DNA from: Castellaniella defragrans
Lineage (GTDB): Bacteria; Pseudomonadota; Gammaproteobacteria; Burkholderiales; Burkholderiaceae_B
DNA: 64,000 bases
NCBI RefSeq assembly: GCF_014203015.1
Contig: NZ_JACHIB010000006.1
Coordinates: forward strand, 1-64,000
Direction of reading: 5' to 3'
The notes under the pieces are model-generated. The model was not told where the DNA came from. It ran no database searches and was given only the letters and a program-made list of their open reading frames with translations. Both the position numbers and the translations under genes were made by a program. Shown one piece after another: positions 36,133 through 44,551 of the stretch. The stretch's first letter is position 1, and each line of letters begins with the position of its first letter.

Positions 36133-37215
36133 ATGACCGCGCGCATCGACACCCGCCCGTGCCCCGTGCCGGCCTGGCTGCCCGGCGGCCACGTCCAGAC
36201 CCTCTACGGGGCCTTCTGCGCCCAGCACCCCACCCTGCACTTCGTGCGCGAACGGGTGGACACGCCCGACGGCGACTTCATCGACCTGGACTGGTGCGGC
36301 CCGGGCCTGAACCCCAACCAGCGGCCCGGCGGCCAGGCCTCGCCGCACGAATCCGGCCTGGTCGGCACGGCGGCGCGGCGCTGGATCGAGGACGCCGACT
36401 GGGCCGCGCTGGCCGGCGGCCCCGCCCTGATCCTGTTCCATGGCCTCGAAGGCAGCAGCCTGAGTCCCTACATGCAGGTGATCGCCCACGATTTCCGCGC
36501 CGCCGGCTGGACCGTGGCGGCGGCGCACTTCCGCGGCTGCTCGGGCGTGCCCAACCGCATGGCGCGGGCCTACTACAGCGGCGATTCGGCCGAGATCGAG
36601 TTCATGCTCGGCCACGTCCGCGCCCGCCTGCCCGGCGCCGAATGGCACGCCGCCGGCATCTCGCTGGGGGGCAACGCCCTGCTGAAGCTGCTGGGCGAGG
36701 CGGGCACCGGCCCGCACGGCCTGCGGGCCGCCGCCGCGGTGTCCGTCCCGATGGACCTCCCCGCCTGCGGCCGGCGCCTGTCGGACACCGGCTGGGGACG
36801 GCACCTGTACACCCGCCATTTCCTGCGCAGCATCCGGCGCAAGATCTTCGACAAGGCCCAGGAATTCCCCGGCTCGGTGGACGTGTCGCGCACCCAGAGC
36901 ATGCGCAGCCTGCGCGAGCTCGACGACCTGTACACCGCGCCCATGCACGGCTACCGCAACGCGCTGGACTACTGGACCCGCGCGGCCAGCCTGCCGCTGC
37001 TGCCGTCGATCCGCACGCCCACGCTGGTACTGAACGCCCGCAACGATCCCTTCGTGCCCGAGGCCTCGCTGCCGGGTTCGCGCGACGCGTCCGGCGACGT
37101 GCTGCTGCACCAGCCGGCGCTGGGCGGGCACGCGGGCTTCGTCACCGGCATGTTCCCGGGCCACCTGCGCTGGCTGCCGGCGCGGCTGCTGCGGTTTTTC
37201 GGCACCGGCGACTGA
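36133..37215 (+). CDS. YheT family alpha/beta hydrolase
   Basis: A 360-residue hydrolase of the YheT/AB-hydrolase (UPF0017) family. It starts with the family segment VPAWLPGGHVQTLYGAF, has the oxyanion block LILFHGLEGSS, the region HFRGCSGVPNR, the nucleophile elbow GISLGGNALLKLLGE (Ser in GxSxGG, about residue 178), the acid in LNARNDPFVP and the catalytic histidine in GGHAGFV. Members act as esterases or lipases on membrane-associated esters. The upstream sequence is the 62-nt repeat pair, so the start directly after the second copy is preferred over ATGs within the repeat. Confidence 0.9.
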   Translation: MTARIDTRPCPVPAWLPGGHVQTLYGAFCAQHPTLHFVRERVDTPDGDFIDLDWCGPGLNPNQRPGGQASPHESGLVGTAARRWIEDADWAALAGGPALILFHGLEGSSLSPYMQVIAHDFRAAGWTVAAAHFRGCSGVPNRMARAYYSGDSAEIEFMLGHVRARLPGAEWHAAGISLGGNALLKLLGEAGTGPHGLRAAAAVSVPMDLPACGRRLSDTGWGRHLYTRHFLRSIRRKIFDKAQEFPGSVDVSRTQSMRSLRELDDLYTAPMHGYRNALDYWTRAASLPLLPSIRTPTLVLNARNDPFVPEASLPGSRDASGDVLLHQPALGGHAGFVTGMFPGHLRWLPARLLRFFGTGD

Positions 37216-37245
37216 ATCGGGCGGCCGCGCCGCGCGCGGCCGGCG

Positions 37246-37271
37246 AAAAAACCAGCCGGGTATCGGCCGGC
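37246..37271 (-). terminator. possible terminator of the RidA/oxidase operon
   Basis: Read on the minus strand: GCCGG (37271 to 37267), a 7-nt loop, CCGGC (37259 to 37255), TGG and then six T (37251 to 37246). The stem is short, but the U-tract is good and the site lies about 40 nt beyond the RidA stop codon. Confidence 0.5.
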
Positions 37272-37311
37272 CGGCATGGCCTCGCGGGAGGCCGATCAAG
37301 CCGACGGAGTT

Positions 37312-37668
37312 TCAGACCGCCGCGCTGACGATGATCTCCACCAGCAGGTCGGGGCGCGCCAGGCGCGCCTCGCAGGTCGCCCGCGTCGGGACGGCGCCGC
37401 CATCGATCCATTCGCCCCAGGCGGCGTTCATGCCCGCGAAATCCCGATCGATGTCGCGCAGCCAGATCTGGGCGGTCAGCAGGCGGGACTTGTCCGTGCC
37501 CGCCTGGGCCAGATAGGTGTCGATCTTGGCGAGCGCATCGAGGGTCTGGTGATAGACGTCGGCCTGCGCATTCGACGCCGTGACGCCCGCGACGTAGGCC
37601 ACGTGATTGTGTATCACGATGCGGCTCAGGCGCTCGTTGCTGTCCATCCGCTGGATTTCCGTAGTCAT
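37312..37668 (-). CDS. RidA family enamine/imine deaminase
   Basis: A 118-residue protein of the Rid (YjgF/YER057c/UK114) family; RidA trimers hydrolyse reactive enamine and imine intermediates to keto compounds and ammonia. Segments MDSNERLSRIVIHNHVAYVAG (excerpt: RLSRIVIHNHVAY), QTLDALAKIDTYLAQAG, LLTAQIWLRDI and PTRATCEARLARPDLLVEI are typical, with the ligand-binding arginine in PTRATCEA. The length is usual. AGGAG lies about 10 nt before the start. It closes a leftward operon of flavin-dependent amine or amino-acid dehydrogenase subunits, whose imine products are the expected substrates. Confidence 0.9.
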   Translation of the reverse strand: MTTEIQRMDSNERLSRIVIHNHVAYVAGVTASNAQADVYHQTLDALAKIDTYLAQAGTDKSRLLTAQIWLRDIDRDFAGMNAAWGEWIDGGAVPTRATCEARLARPDLLVEIIVSAAV

Positions 37669-37712
37669 GTGATGATTTCTCCTGTCGAAAAGAGGATGGA
37701 ACCCGGGCGCCG

Positions 37713-38840
37713 TCAACGGAACCGGTCCACCGAAAAAGCCTCGATGGGCAGCCGGCTGGCGCCATCGCAAAGCAACTCGCTGACGATCCGTCCCACGATG
37801 GGGCCCAGCTCGAACCCATGCGCCGAAAAGCCGAAGGCATGGACGACGCCCTCCTCGCGGCCCCGGCCGATGACCGGGATGCCATCCGGCGTGAAGGCTT
37901 CCACGCCGCCCCAGGCGCGCGCGATCGGGACGGCGGCCAGATGCGGGAAAAGGCCGACGACGGTCCGCGCGCTGGGCCAGAGCGTCATCAGATCGACCTC
38001 GGCCGCGCGCCGCGCGGCATCGAGCCCGCAGCGCAGGCCGCCGCCGATGACCACGGTGCCATTCGCAAACTGCTTCAGCGACAGAGGCCGGCTCGAGCCG
38101 CCCAGCACGGGGTCCAGGAAATGCGCCGTTCTCTGGGTCACCATCAGCATGAGCCCATCCACCTGCACGGGCGCCGGGTCGCCCACCTGCCCGGCGATCC
38201 GGTGCGCCCAGGCGCCGGCCGCGTTCACCAGGGCCGGCGCGCTGAAGACGCGATCGCCCGCGCGGACGTGCCACTGGCCGCCCTGCCGCCAGACCCGCGA
38301 CACCTCGGCGCCTTCCCGGATGCCGACGCCGGCGCGCAACGCCGCGGCATGAAAGGCCATGACGGCGCCATACGGCCAGGCATATCCATCCCCGGCCACC
38401 CAGATCCCGCCCTGCACGTGCTCCGCAATGCGGGGGACCCGCTCGCGCACCTCTTCGGGACCGATCAGAACCTCATGGGCGTACCCCAGCCGGCGCAACC
38501 GATCGACACGGACACGCGCCGCCGCCACGTCATCGGCCGTCTCCAGCACCTGCAGCTGGCCGCTCGGCACGAACCCGCAATCCGAACCCAGGTAATCTTC
38601 CGCGACGCGCCAGATCTCGTCGCGCGAAGCCAGCGCCAGGGGGATCTCGGCCGGCGCCCGCCCCAGGGTGCGCACGCCGCCCGCGTTGACGCCGGAGGCA
38701 TGGCGCCCGCAGTAATCGCGCTCCAGGAGGTGGACCCGCAGGCCGCGCCGGGCCAGATGCAGCGCCGAGGACAGGCCATGCAGGCCGCCTCCGATGACGA
38801 GCGCATCGGCGCCGACCGCCCCGGTTGCGGGACTACTCAT
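37713..38840 (-). CDS. FAD-dependent D-amino-acid/sarcosine oxidase-type subunit (beta 1)
   Basis: A 375-residue flavoprotein of the DAO family. The dinucleotide motif is VIGGGLHGLSSALHLA with LLER following; other blocks are ASGVNAGGVRTLGR, VNAAGAWA and a C-terminal FGFSAHGFELGPIVG that closes the FAD site. It resembles the catalytic beta subunits of opine oxidase, D-hydroxyproline dehydrogenase and heterotetrameric sarcosine oxidase. The start MSSPATG is used because it overlaps the upstream stop by 8 nt, like other junctions in this operon. A second, distinct DAO-type subunit is encoded at 40596-41723; both probably share the alpha and small iron-sulfur subunits encoded between them. Confidence 0.84.
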   Translation of the reverse strand: MSSPATGAVGADALVIGGGLHGLSSALHLARRGLRVHLLERDYCGRHASGVNAGGVRTLGRAPAEIPLALASRDEIWRVAEDYLGSDCGFVPSGQLQVLETADDVAAARVRVDRLRRLGYAHEVLIGPEEVRERVPRIAEHVQGGIWVAGDGYAWPYGAVMAFHAAALRAGVGIREGAEVSRVWRQGGQWHVRAGDRVFSAPALVNAAGAWAHRIAGQVGDPAPVQVDGLMLMVTQRTAHFLDPVLGGSSRPLSLKQFANGTVVIGGGLRCGLDAARRAAEVDLMTLWPSARTVVGLFPHLAAVPIARAWGGVEAFTPDGIPVIGRGREEGVVHAFGFSAHGFELGPIVGRIVSELLCDGASRLPIEAFSVDRFR

Positions 38841-40266
38841 TGACCTCGGCCTCTTTCGCCAGCTGCGCCAGCGTGATCGGCTTGATCGGCGGGCGGATGC
38901 GATAGTAGCCGGCATCGGCGGGCGGCACCTGGCGCGTGCCCGCGATCAGTTCCGTCACCGTCAGGCCGCACTGGCGCCCCTGGCAGGGCCCCATTCCGCA
39001 GCGGCTGAACGACTTGACCTGGTTCGGTCCGACGCACCCCAGCCGCACGTCGTCCCGCAACCGCCCCGCCGTGACCTCTTCGCAGCGGCACACCATGACC
39101 TCGTCGGCGGGGATGCGGTTCTCGTCCTTCGGCCGGTACAGGCGATCGAGGAAGGGCCGTATGCGAAGGAACGAACGGCGCTCGCGCACCAGGGGCGCCG
39201 CCCGCGCATCGCGTTGCGCCGCGGTCAGGCGCCCCGCCGCGGCGGCGGCCCCCAGGCCCGTCAGGCGGCCCTGGATCTCCGCCGCCCGCGCCCCGGCAAT
39301 GGCCGCGCCATCGCCGGCCACATAGATCCCGGGCACATCCAGCTCGCCCCAGCCGTCCACGACCGGACGCCAGCACAATTGCGCGTCATCCCACACGTGC
39401 CCGGCACGCAGCGACCACGTGATCTGCGTATTCGGCACGACCCCCTGGTGCAGGAGCACCAGGGAGGCGGGCAAGGTCCGCGTCCGGCCATCCGCCTGGA
39501 ACCGGATGCGTTGCGCGCAGCCGTCCTCGCCCTGGATGGCCAGGCCGGTCACACCCTTGTAGTGCGGAACGCGATGCCGCTTGATGCCGGACAGCAGCTT
39601 CAACCCCTTGACCAGATCCGGCCAGCCCGCCAGGGCTCCGGACGCATGCCTCAAGGCCGCGCGCAAGTCGGCGGGCGCCGCCGTATCCAGAATGGCGCCG
39701 ATCCGCACCCCCGCGCGCAGGTACTGCCAGGCCAGCAGATACAGCAACGGGCCGCAACCCGCCAGCACCGGCGCCTGCCCGGGCACGATCCCCGCGCTTT
39801 TCATGAGGATCTGCGCCGCGCCGGCGGTCATCACGCCCGACAGGGTCCAGCCGGGAATGGGAAAGGGACGCTCCATCGCGCCCGTAGCCAGCACGATCGC
39901 GCGCGCCTCCAGCGCCGCGACGCGCCCATCGCGCAGCGCATGCACGCGCCGCTCGCGCGTGACCTGCCACACGGCCGTGCGCGGCCAGTATTCGGCGCCC
40001 GAAACGGTGAATTCCCGCGCCAGATCCGATCCCCGGGCATAGTCCGGCCCCAGGATCCGGCGCCGGTCCTCGTCCGCCTGGGTGACGCGGCGATAAATCT
40101 GGCCGCCCGGCGTCTCCTGCTCGTCCAGCAGCAGCACCGACATCCCGTGCCGCCGGGCCTCGACGGCCGCCGCCATCCCGGCCGGTCCGGCCCCGATGAC
40201 GATCAGGTCCACGGTACGATCCGGCGCGCGCAACGGCACGTGCCCCTGTTCCGCCAAGTCAGCCAT
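38833..40266 (-). CDS. FAD/NAD(P)-binding dehydrogenase alpha subunit with BFD-like [2Fe-2S] domain
   Basis: A 477-residue flavoprotein. The N-terminal FAD motif is IVIGAGPAGMAAAVEARRHG with a pyridine-nucleotide-type second domain (ILATGAMERPFPIPGW-like block: VLATGAMERPFPIPGW) and a GIYVAGDGAAIAG motif. The C-terminal region has the BFD-like iron-sulfur cysteines: CRCEE, then CGMGPCQGRQC. This architecture is that of the alpha subunits of opine oxidase (OoxA), hydrogen cyanide synthase HcnB and D-hydroxyproline dehydrogenase, which relay electrons from the beta-subunit flavin. It overlaps both neighbours by 8 nt. Confidence 0.87.
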   Translation of the reverse strand: MADLAEQGHVPLRAPDRTVDLIVIGAGPAGMAAAVEARRHGMSVLLLDEQETPGGQIYRRVTQADEDRRRILGPDYARGSDLAREFTVSGAEYWPRTAVWQVTRERRVHALRDGRVAALEARAIVLATGAMERPFPIPGWTLSGVMTAGAAQILMKSAGIVPGQAPVLAGCGPLLYLLAWQYLRAGVRIGAILDTAAPADLRAALRHASGALAGWPDLVKGLKLLSGIKRHRVPHYKGVTGLAIQGEDGCAQRIRFQADGRTRTLPASLVLLHQGVVPNTQITWSLRAGHVWDDAQLCWRPVVDGWGELDVPGIYVAGDGAAIAGARAAEIQGRLTGLGAAAAAGRLTAAQRDARAAPLVRERRSFLRIRPFLDRLYRPKDENRIPADEVMVCRCEEVTAGRLRDDVRLGCVGPNQVKSFSRCGMGPCQGRQCGLTVTELIAGTRQVPPADAGYYRIRPPIKPITLAQLAKEAEVNE

Positions 40267-40606
40267 GGAGGTTCTCCCCGCCGCGCATGAATTCCGCCAG
40301 ATCGGGCGTCCGCAGGGTGGCGACCCGCATGCCGTCGCGCACCGTGACGAGACAGGCCTGCTGGTTCGGCTCGCCGTCGATCTCCACCAGGCACTCGAAA
40401 CACACGCCCATCATGCAATAGGGCGCGCGCGGCATGCCGCTCACGGCGGAGGCGCGAAACCGGTCCACGCCCAGCAGCAGCAGCGCCGCCGCCACGGAAA
40501 TCCCGGCGGGCACGCGCACCGCCATGCCATCCAGGTCCATCCCGATTTCCCGCTCGGCGCCGGTTTCTTTTTCCGGCAGCCTGCGAAACAAACTTTCAGT
40601 GCGCAT
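40259..40606 (-). CDS. small (2Fe-2S)-binding dehydrogenase subunit (gamma)
   Basis: A 115-residue ferredoxin-like subunit of the HcnA/OoxC type. It has a beta-grasp domain with the [2Fe-2S] cysteines in YCMMGVCFECLV, then a further Cys in QQACLVTV; the usual fourth Cys position is read as part of the CMMGVCFEC cluster. Such subunits pair with the alpha and beta flavoproteins for electron relay. The start MRTESLFRR overlaps the end of the next upstream gene by 11 nt; longer in-frame extensions lie in that gene and lack family resemblance. The stop overlaps the alpha-subunit start by 8 nt. Confidence 0.85.
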   Translation of the reverse strand: MRTESLFRRLPEKETGAEREIGMDLDGMAVRVPAGISVAAALLLLGVDRFRASAVSGMPRAPYCMMGVCFECLVEIDGEPNQQACLVTVRDGMRVATLRTPDLAEFMRGGENLHG

Positions 40607-41723
40607 CCAAAGGCTCCTCCATGAGCACGCCCGAGTGAAAACGATCTGCCCGGAACCCGTCGATGGCCCGCGGCCGCTCACCGCCGCCCAGCCAGGGCGC
40701 GATCGTAAATACATGCTGCGCCGCCAGCGTGACGCCGCTGTGGCAGCTGACGACGAAAGCGCCCGGCATGGACGCCGATTCCTGATAGATCGGAAAGCCG
40801 TCCGGGGTCATGACCCGCAGCGCCGCCCAGCTGCGCACCAGGCGCAGGCCGGCGAGGGATGGCAGGCAGCGGATGGCGCGACGCGCGATGCCGCCCAGCA
40901 CCGGCGTGCTGACGCTGTCGTCATACCCCACGTCCTCCAGGGAATCGCCGATCTGTATCGTGCCCTCGTCCGTCTGACGTATGTAGTTGGTGGGATAGGC
41001 CAGCGCGGGCGGCAGGCGTTCGGTGATCAGCACCTCGCCCCGATTCGGCCCGATGGGCGCGTCCACGCCGACCAGGGGCGCCAGCGTGCGATTCGCCAGG
41101 CCCGCCGCCAGGACGACGCGGGCGGCCTGCCAGCGCTCGCCGCCGGCCCGCACCTCGAAATCCGCCCCCTTGCGCGCGATGGCCTCGACATGCCGCCCCG
41201 TCAGGATGGCGACACCACGATGCCTGCAGGCCGCATGCAGGGCGCCCAGCAGCTTGAGCGGATTGACGTGGCCGTCCATGAGCGAAAAGCTCACGCCCGG
41301 GACCTCGGGCCCCAGGCCGGGCATCAGCTCGCGCGCGGCCTGCAGGTCCAGCATCTCGAATTCGTAATCGGGACCGACCGCCTCGCGGATGCCCTGCAGG
41401 CGGCTGCGCCGCTCCGCCAGTTCGTCCTCGGAAAGGCAGATATGGAGTCCCCCGCGCTGCTGCAGCCGGACATCCACGCCGGTCTCCTCCAGCAGCGCCC
41501 GGGCGAGGCCGGGCCACAGGCGCGCCGACCCCCAGCTCCAGCGCGCGTACTCGGGCTTGCCCACGCCCTTGCCCTGCACCCAGACCAGGCCGAAATTCCC
41601 GCGCGAGGCCCGGTACGCCTGATCCCCGCCGTCCAGCAGCGTGACCCGCGCGCCCGTGCGCGCAAGCCCATAGGCCATGGCGCTGCCCAGCAGCCCCGCC
41701 CCGACAACAATCACATCACTCAT
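40596..41723 (-). CDS. FAD-dependent D-amino-acid oxidase-type subunit (beta 2)
   Basis: A 375-residue DAO-family flavoprotein starting with the FAD motif VIVVGAGLLGSAMAYGLARTGARV, of which VVGAGLLGSAMAYGLA is the core. Further blocks are ASRGNFGLVWVQGKG, VVLAAGLANRTLAPLVG, the substrate-side YIRQTDEGTIQIGDSLED and the C-terminal SCHSGVTLAAQH. It is the same length as the other DAO-type subunit of the operon but clearly different in sequence (for example VQGKG in place of TLGR after the N-terminal motif). It resembles LhpE/HcnC-type subunits. It is the first enzyme gene after the ABC transporter genes on the same strand. Confidence 0.84.
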   Translation of the reverse strand: MSDVIVVGAGLLGSAMAYGLARTGARVTLLDGGDQAYRASRGNFGLVWVQGKGVGKPEYARWSWGSARLWPGLARALLEETGVDVRLQQRGGLHICLSEDELAERRSRLQGIREAVGPDYEFEMLDLQAARELMPGLGPEVPGVSFSLMDGHVNPLKLLGALHAACRHRGVAILTGRHVEAIARKGADFEVRAGGERWQAARVVLAAGLANRTLAPLVGVDAPIGPNRGEVLITERLPPALAYPTNYIRQTDEGTIQIGDSLEDVGYDDSVSTPVLGGIARRAIRCLPSLAGLRLVRSWAALRVMTPDGFPIYQESASMPGAFVVSCHSGVTLAAQHVFTIAPWLGGGERPRAIDGFRADRFHSGVLMEEPLDAH

Positions 41724-41752
41724 TTTTCATCCAGCGTTGAGGCTTCAGTCGA

Positions 41753-42547
41753 TCAATGGTTTCCGGCCAGGACGCGTTCCAGGCCCACGACGCGATCCAG
41801 CAGGACCATGAGCACGAGCGTGACGGCGATCAGGACCGTGGATACGGACGCCACCAGCGGGTCGATGGTCTGGGCGATGTGGTTGTACATGACCACAGGC
41901 AGCGTGGTCATGCCCGGCGTGGCCACGAAGATCGTCATCGTCAGTTCGTCGAAGCTCTGCGTGAAGGCCAGCAGCCAGCCGCCGGCGATGCCCGGCAGGA
42001 TCATGGGCAGCAGGACGCGCCGCACCATGGTCCGGCGCGGCGCGCCCAGGGACAGCGCCGCGCGTTCCGCATCCCGGTCCATGCCCGCGGCGGCGGCCAG
42101 CACCAGACGCAACGAATAAGGCGCGACGAAGATGACGTGCGTCGCCACCAGCCAGGGAAAAGATCCGCTGATGCCGGCCAGATTGAAGAACCGCAGGAAC
42201 GCCACGCCCAGCACCACGGGGGGAATCATCAGCGGCGACAGGAAAAAGGCCATCAACGCGCTGCGTCCCGGAAAGCGATAGCGCACCATGGCCAGCGCGG
42301 CGGGAACGGACAGGATGACGGCCGTGGTCGCCGAGGCCAGGCCCAGCCAGATCGAGATCCAGAAGGCCTGCACCATCTCGGGCGCCTGCGCGATGGCGCG
42401 GAACCAGCGCAGCGACAGGCCGTCCACGGGCATGGAGATATAGCCCTTGTCCGTGAAGGACACCGCCACCACGACGGCCAGCGGGGCCAGGATGAATGCG
42501 ATGAACAGGGCGTGATAGCACAAGGCCGGCCAGCGGTTTTTTCTCAT
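41753..42547 (-). CDS. ABC transporter permease, PotC type
   Basis: A 264-residue inner-membrane permease with six predicted helices and the coupling motif in AALSLGAPRRTMVRRVLLPMILP. It resembles PotC/YdcV, the second permease of spermidine/putrescine-type importers. It is encoded 10 nt downstream of the partner permease and 29 nt upstream of the oxidase genes, linking uptake with oxidation. Confidence 0.88.
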   Translation of the reverse strand: MRKNRWPALCYHALFIAFILAPLAVVVAVSFTDKGYISMPVDGLSLRWFRAIAQAPEMVQAFWISIWLGLASATTAVILSVPAALAMVRYRFPGRSALMAFFLSPLMIPPVVLGVAFLRFFNLAGISGSFPWLVATHVIFVAPYSLRLVLAAAAGMDRDAERAALSLGAPRRTMVRRVLLPMILPGIAGGWLLAFTQSFDELTMTIFVATPGMTTLPVVMYNHIAQTIDPLVASVSTVLIAVTLVLMVLLDRVVGLERVLAGNH

Positions 42548-42557
42548 GGCACCCTCC

Positions 42558-43421
42558 TCAGAAGACCTGCTGGAAGCGGCGTTCGACCAGGCGGTTGCAC
42601 CCCAGGATGATCACGATGTTCGCCACCAGCAGAAACAGCACGATGGTCGCCCCCAGCGGCCAGTTCAAGGTGCTCAGGAATTCGTCATAGGCCGCCGTGG
42701 AGGCGACCTTCAGGCGCCGTCCGCCCAGGATGGCCGGCGTTGCGAACGCCGAGGCGGAGAGCGCGAAGACGATGATGCTGCCGGACAGGATGCCCGGCAG
42801 GATCTGCGGCAATATCACCCGGCGCATGACCGTCACCCCCGAGGCGCCCAGCGACAGGCCGGCCTGCGCGACCTGCGGATCCAGCTTTTGCAGCGAAGCC
42901 CAGACCGAAATCACCATGAAGGGAATCAGCACGTGCGTCAACGCCACGACCACGCCCGTCATGGTGAAGGCCAGGCGCACCGGTTCATGCACGATGCCCA
43001 GGGCCAGCAGCGCCTGGTTGATCAGGCCCTCGTTGTCCATGAGGATGGCCCACCCCAGCGTGCGCACCACCACGGAGACCAGCAGTGGCGCCAGGATGAC
43101 GACCAGGAACAGGCCGCGCCAGGGGCTGCGCATCCTGGACAGGATCAGGGTCTCGGGCACGCCGAACACCGCGCACAGAAAGGTCGTGCCCAGGGCCAGA
43201 CCCAATGTGCGCAGGAAAATCTCGTGGTAATACGGGTCGGAGAGGACTTCCAGGTAGTTGACGAGCGAATAGTCGTCGCTGATCGTCCCGATGCCGTCGA
43301 ACACATGGAAGGACAGAACGGCGGTCAGCCCCAGCGGGGTCAGCAGCATCACCAGGAACAGCGCAAGCGCCGGCGCCGACAATGCCCAGGGGACCCAGGA
43401 ACCGCGGGATTGGCTAGACAT
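42558..43421 (-). CDS. ABC transporter permease, PotB type
   Basis: A 287-residue permease with six predicted helices and the coupling motif in QAGLSLGASGVTVMRRVILPQILPG. The N-terminal LSAPALALFLVMLLTPLGLTAVLS helix (core ALALFLVMLLTPLG) and the extended first periplasmic loop are typical of PotB/YdcU. The start overlaps the ATPase stop by 8 nt, so it is translationally coupled. Confidence 0.88.
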   Translation of the reverse strand: MSSQSRGSWVPWALSAPALALFLVMLLTPLGLTAVLSFHVFDGIGTISDDYSLVNYLEVLSDPYYHEIFLRTLGLALGTTFLCAVFGVPETLILSRMRSPWRGLFLVVILAPLLVSVVVRTLGWAILMDNEGLINQALLALGIVHEPVRLAFTMTGVVVALTHVLIPFMVISVWASLQKLDPQVAQAGLSLGASGVTVMRRVILPQILPGILSGSIIVFALSASAFATPAILGGRRLKVASTAAYDEFLSTLNWPLGATIVLFLLVANIVIILGCNRLVERRFQQVF

Positions 43422-44481
43422 GATCCCGCTCCCTGCCCAGAACCCTCAGGCTGGCGTCATCCCATTCGAGCCCGGCCCGGCCGCCCTCGTCGATGTCGAA
43501 CGCGCCCACGTTCGGCACCGTGACGCGCATCACCCCCAGGCCAGTCTCCACTTCGAGCATCCAGTGGTCGCCCAGGAAGAGGCGCGTCAGCACGACGGCG
43601 TCGAGCCGGCCCCGGCCCGCAGGGACCAGGCGGATCTTTTCGGGGCGGATGTAGACCGAGACCTCGTCCGTGGGCAAAGGCGCATCGCAGGACACCGTGA
43701 CGCTGATTTCTTCCAGGCGCACGTCGCAACAGCCTTCCCGCCACTGGAGGACGCGCCCCCGCAAGGCATTGGTCTTGCCCAGGAAGTCCGAAATGAAGGC
43801 GGAGGCGGGATGTTCATAGGCCGTGTGAGGCTTGTCGAACTGCACGATCCTGCCGCCGTGCATGACGGCGATCCGGTCGCTCATGGTCATGGCTTCCGTC
43901 TGGTCGTGCGTCACCAGAATGGTCGTCGTCCCCAGCTGGCGCTGGATCGCGCGCAGTTCGATGTGCATTTCGCTGCGCAGCTTGGCATCCAGATTCGACA
44001 TGGGCTCGTCGAGCAGCAGGACTTCGGGGCGGATGACCAGGGCGCGCGCAATCGCCACGCGCTGGCGCTGTCCGCCCGACAATTCGCGCGGATACCGCGT
44101 GTCGCATCCTTCCAGGCGCACCATGTCCAGGACCTCCGCGACCCGCTTTTTACAGGTCGGGCGATCCACACCGCGCATCTCCAGTCCGAACCGCACGTTT
44201 TCCTCGACGGTCATGTGGGGGAACAGCGCGTAGCTCTGGAAAACGATGCCCATGCCCCGTTTCTCGGGCCTCTGCTCCAGGACGCTGCTTCCCGCCACCC
44301 GGATGTCGCCCCGCGTGGGCGTCAGGAAGCCGGCGATCATTTGCAGCGTCGTCGTCTTGCCGCATCCGGACGGTCCCAGCAGGGAGACGAATTCCCCCTT
44401 TTCGACCTGCAAGTCCAGGTGCTCGACCGCGATGAAGTCGTCGAACTCTTTTCTGAGACCACGGATTTCAAGAAAGCTCAC
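43414..44481 (-). CDS. ABC transporter ATP-binding protein, PotA type
   Basis: A 355-residue ATPase. Walker A GPSGCGKTT, Q-loop VFQSYALFPHMT, signature LSGGQRQR, Walker B LLLDEPMSNLDA and switch VTHDQTEA are all present; residues about 235-355 form a TOBE-type C-terminal regulatory domain with SVYIRPEKIRLVP. The chosen GTG start has AAGGG 4 nt upstream; an ATG 60 nt further upstream lies beyond the long hairpin at 44499-44525 and adds basic residues with no resemblance to the family. Confidence 0.9.
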   Translation of the reverse strand: MSFLEIRGLRKEFDDFIAVEHLDLQVEKGEFVSLLGPSGCGKTTTLQMIAGFLTPTRGDIRVAGSSVLEQRPEKRGMGIVFQSYALFPHMTVEENVRFGLEMRGVDRPTCKKRVAEVLDMVRLEGCDTRYPRELSGGQRQRVAIARALVIRPEVLLLDEPMSNLDAKLRSEMHIELRAIQRQLGTTTILVTHDQTEAMTMSDRIAVMHGGRIVQFDKPHTAYEHPASAFISDFLGKTNALRGRVLQWREGCCDVRLEEISVTVSCDAPLPTDEVSVYIRPEKIRLVPAGRGRLDAVVLTRLFLGDHWMLEVETGLGVMRVTVPNVGAFDIDEGGRAGLEWDDASLRVLGRERDHV

Positions 44482-44498
44482 GATACCCTTCCCGGCTC

Positions 44499-44525
44499 GC
44501 GGTCTCCGGCCGAGCCGGAGACCGC
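44499..44525 (-). promoter_or_regulatory. 12-bp intercistronic hairpin between binding-protein and ATPase genes
   Basis: Arms 44499-44510 and 44514-44525 are perfectly complementary around a 3-nt loop, with GCGGTCTCCGGC as one arm. It lies between the binding-protein stop (44552) and the ATPase GTG (44481). There is no U-tract. Such hairpins commonly protect the abundant binding-protein mRNA from 3' decay and lower expression of the membrane and ATPase genes. Confidence 0.85.
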
Positions 44526-44551
44526 TTGAACCCATCGTCAATATCCAAGTC

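Noticed and set aside
36008-36133. Small open frame starting MSVPGR in the 62-nt repeat pair
   Set aside because: It is translated repeat DNA with no ribosome site; the palindromes explain the conservation better than a peptide.
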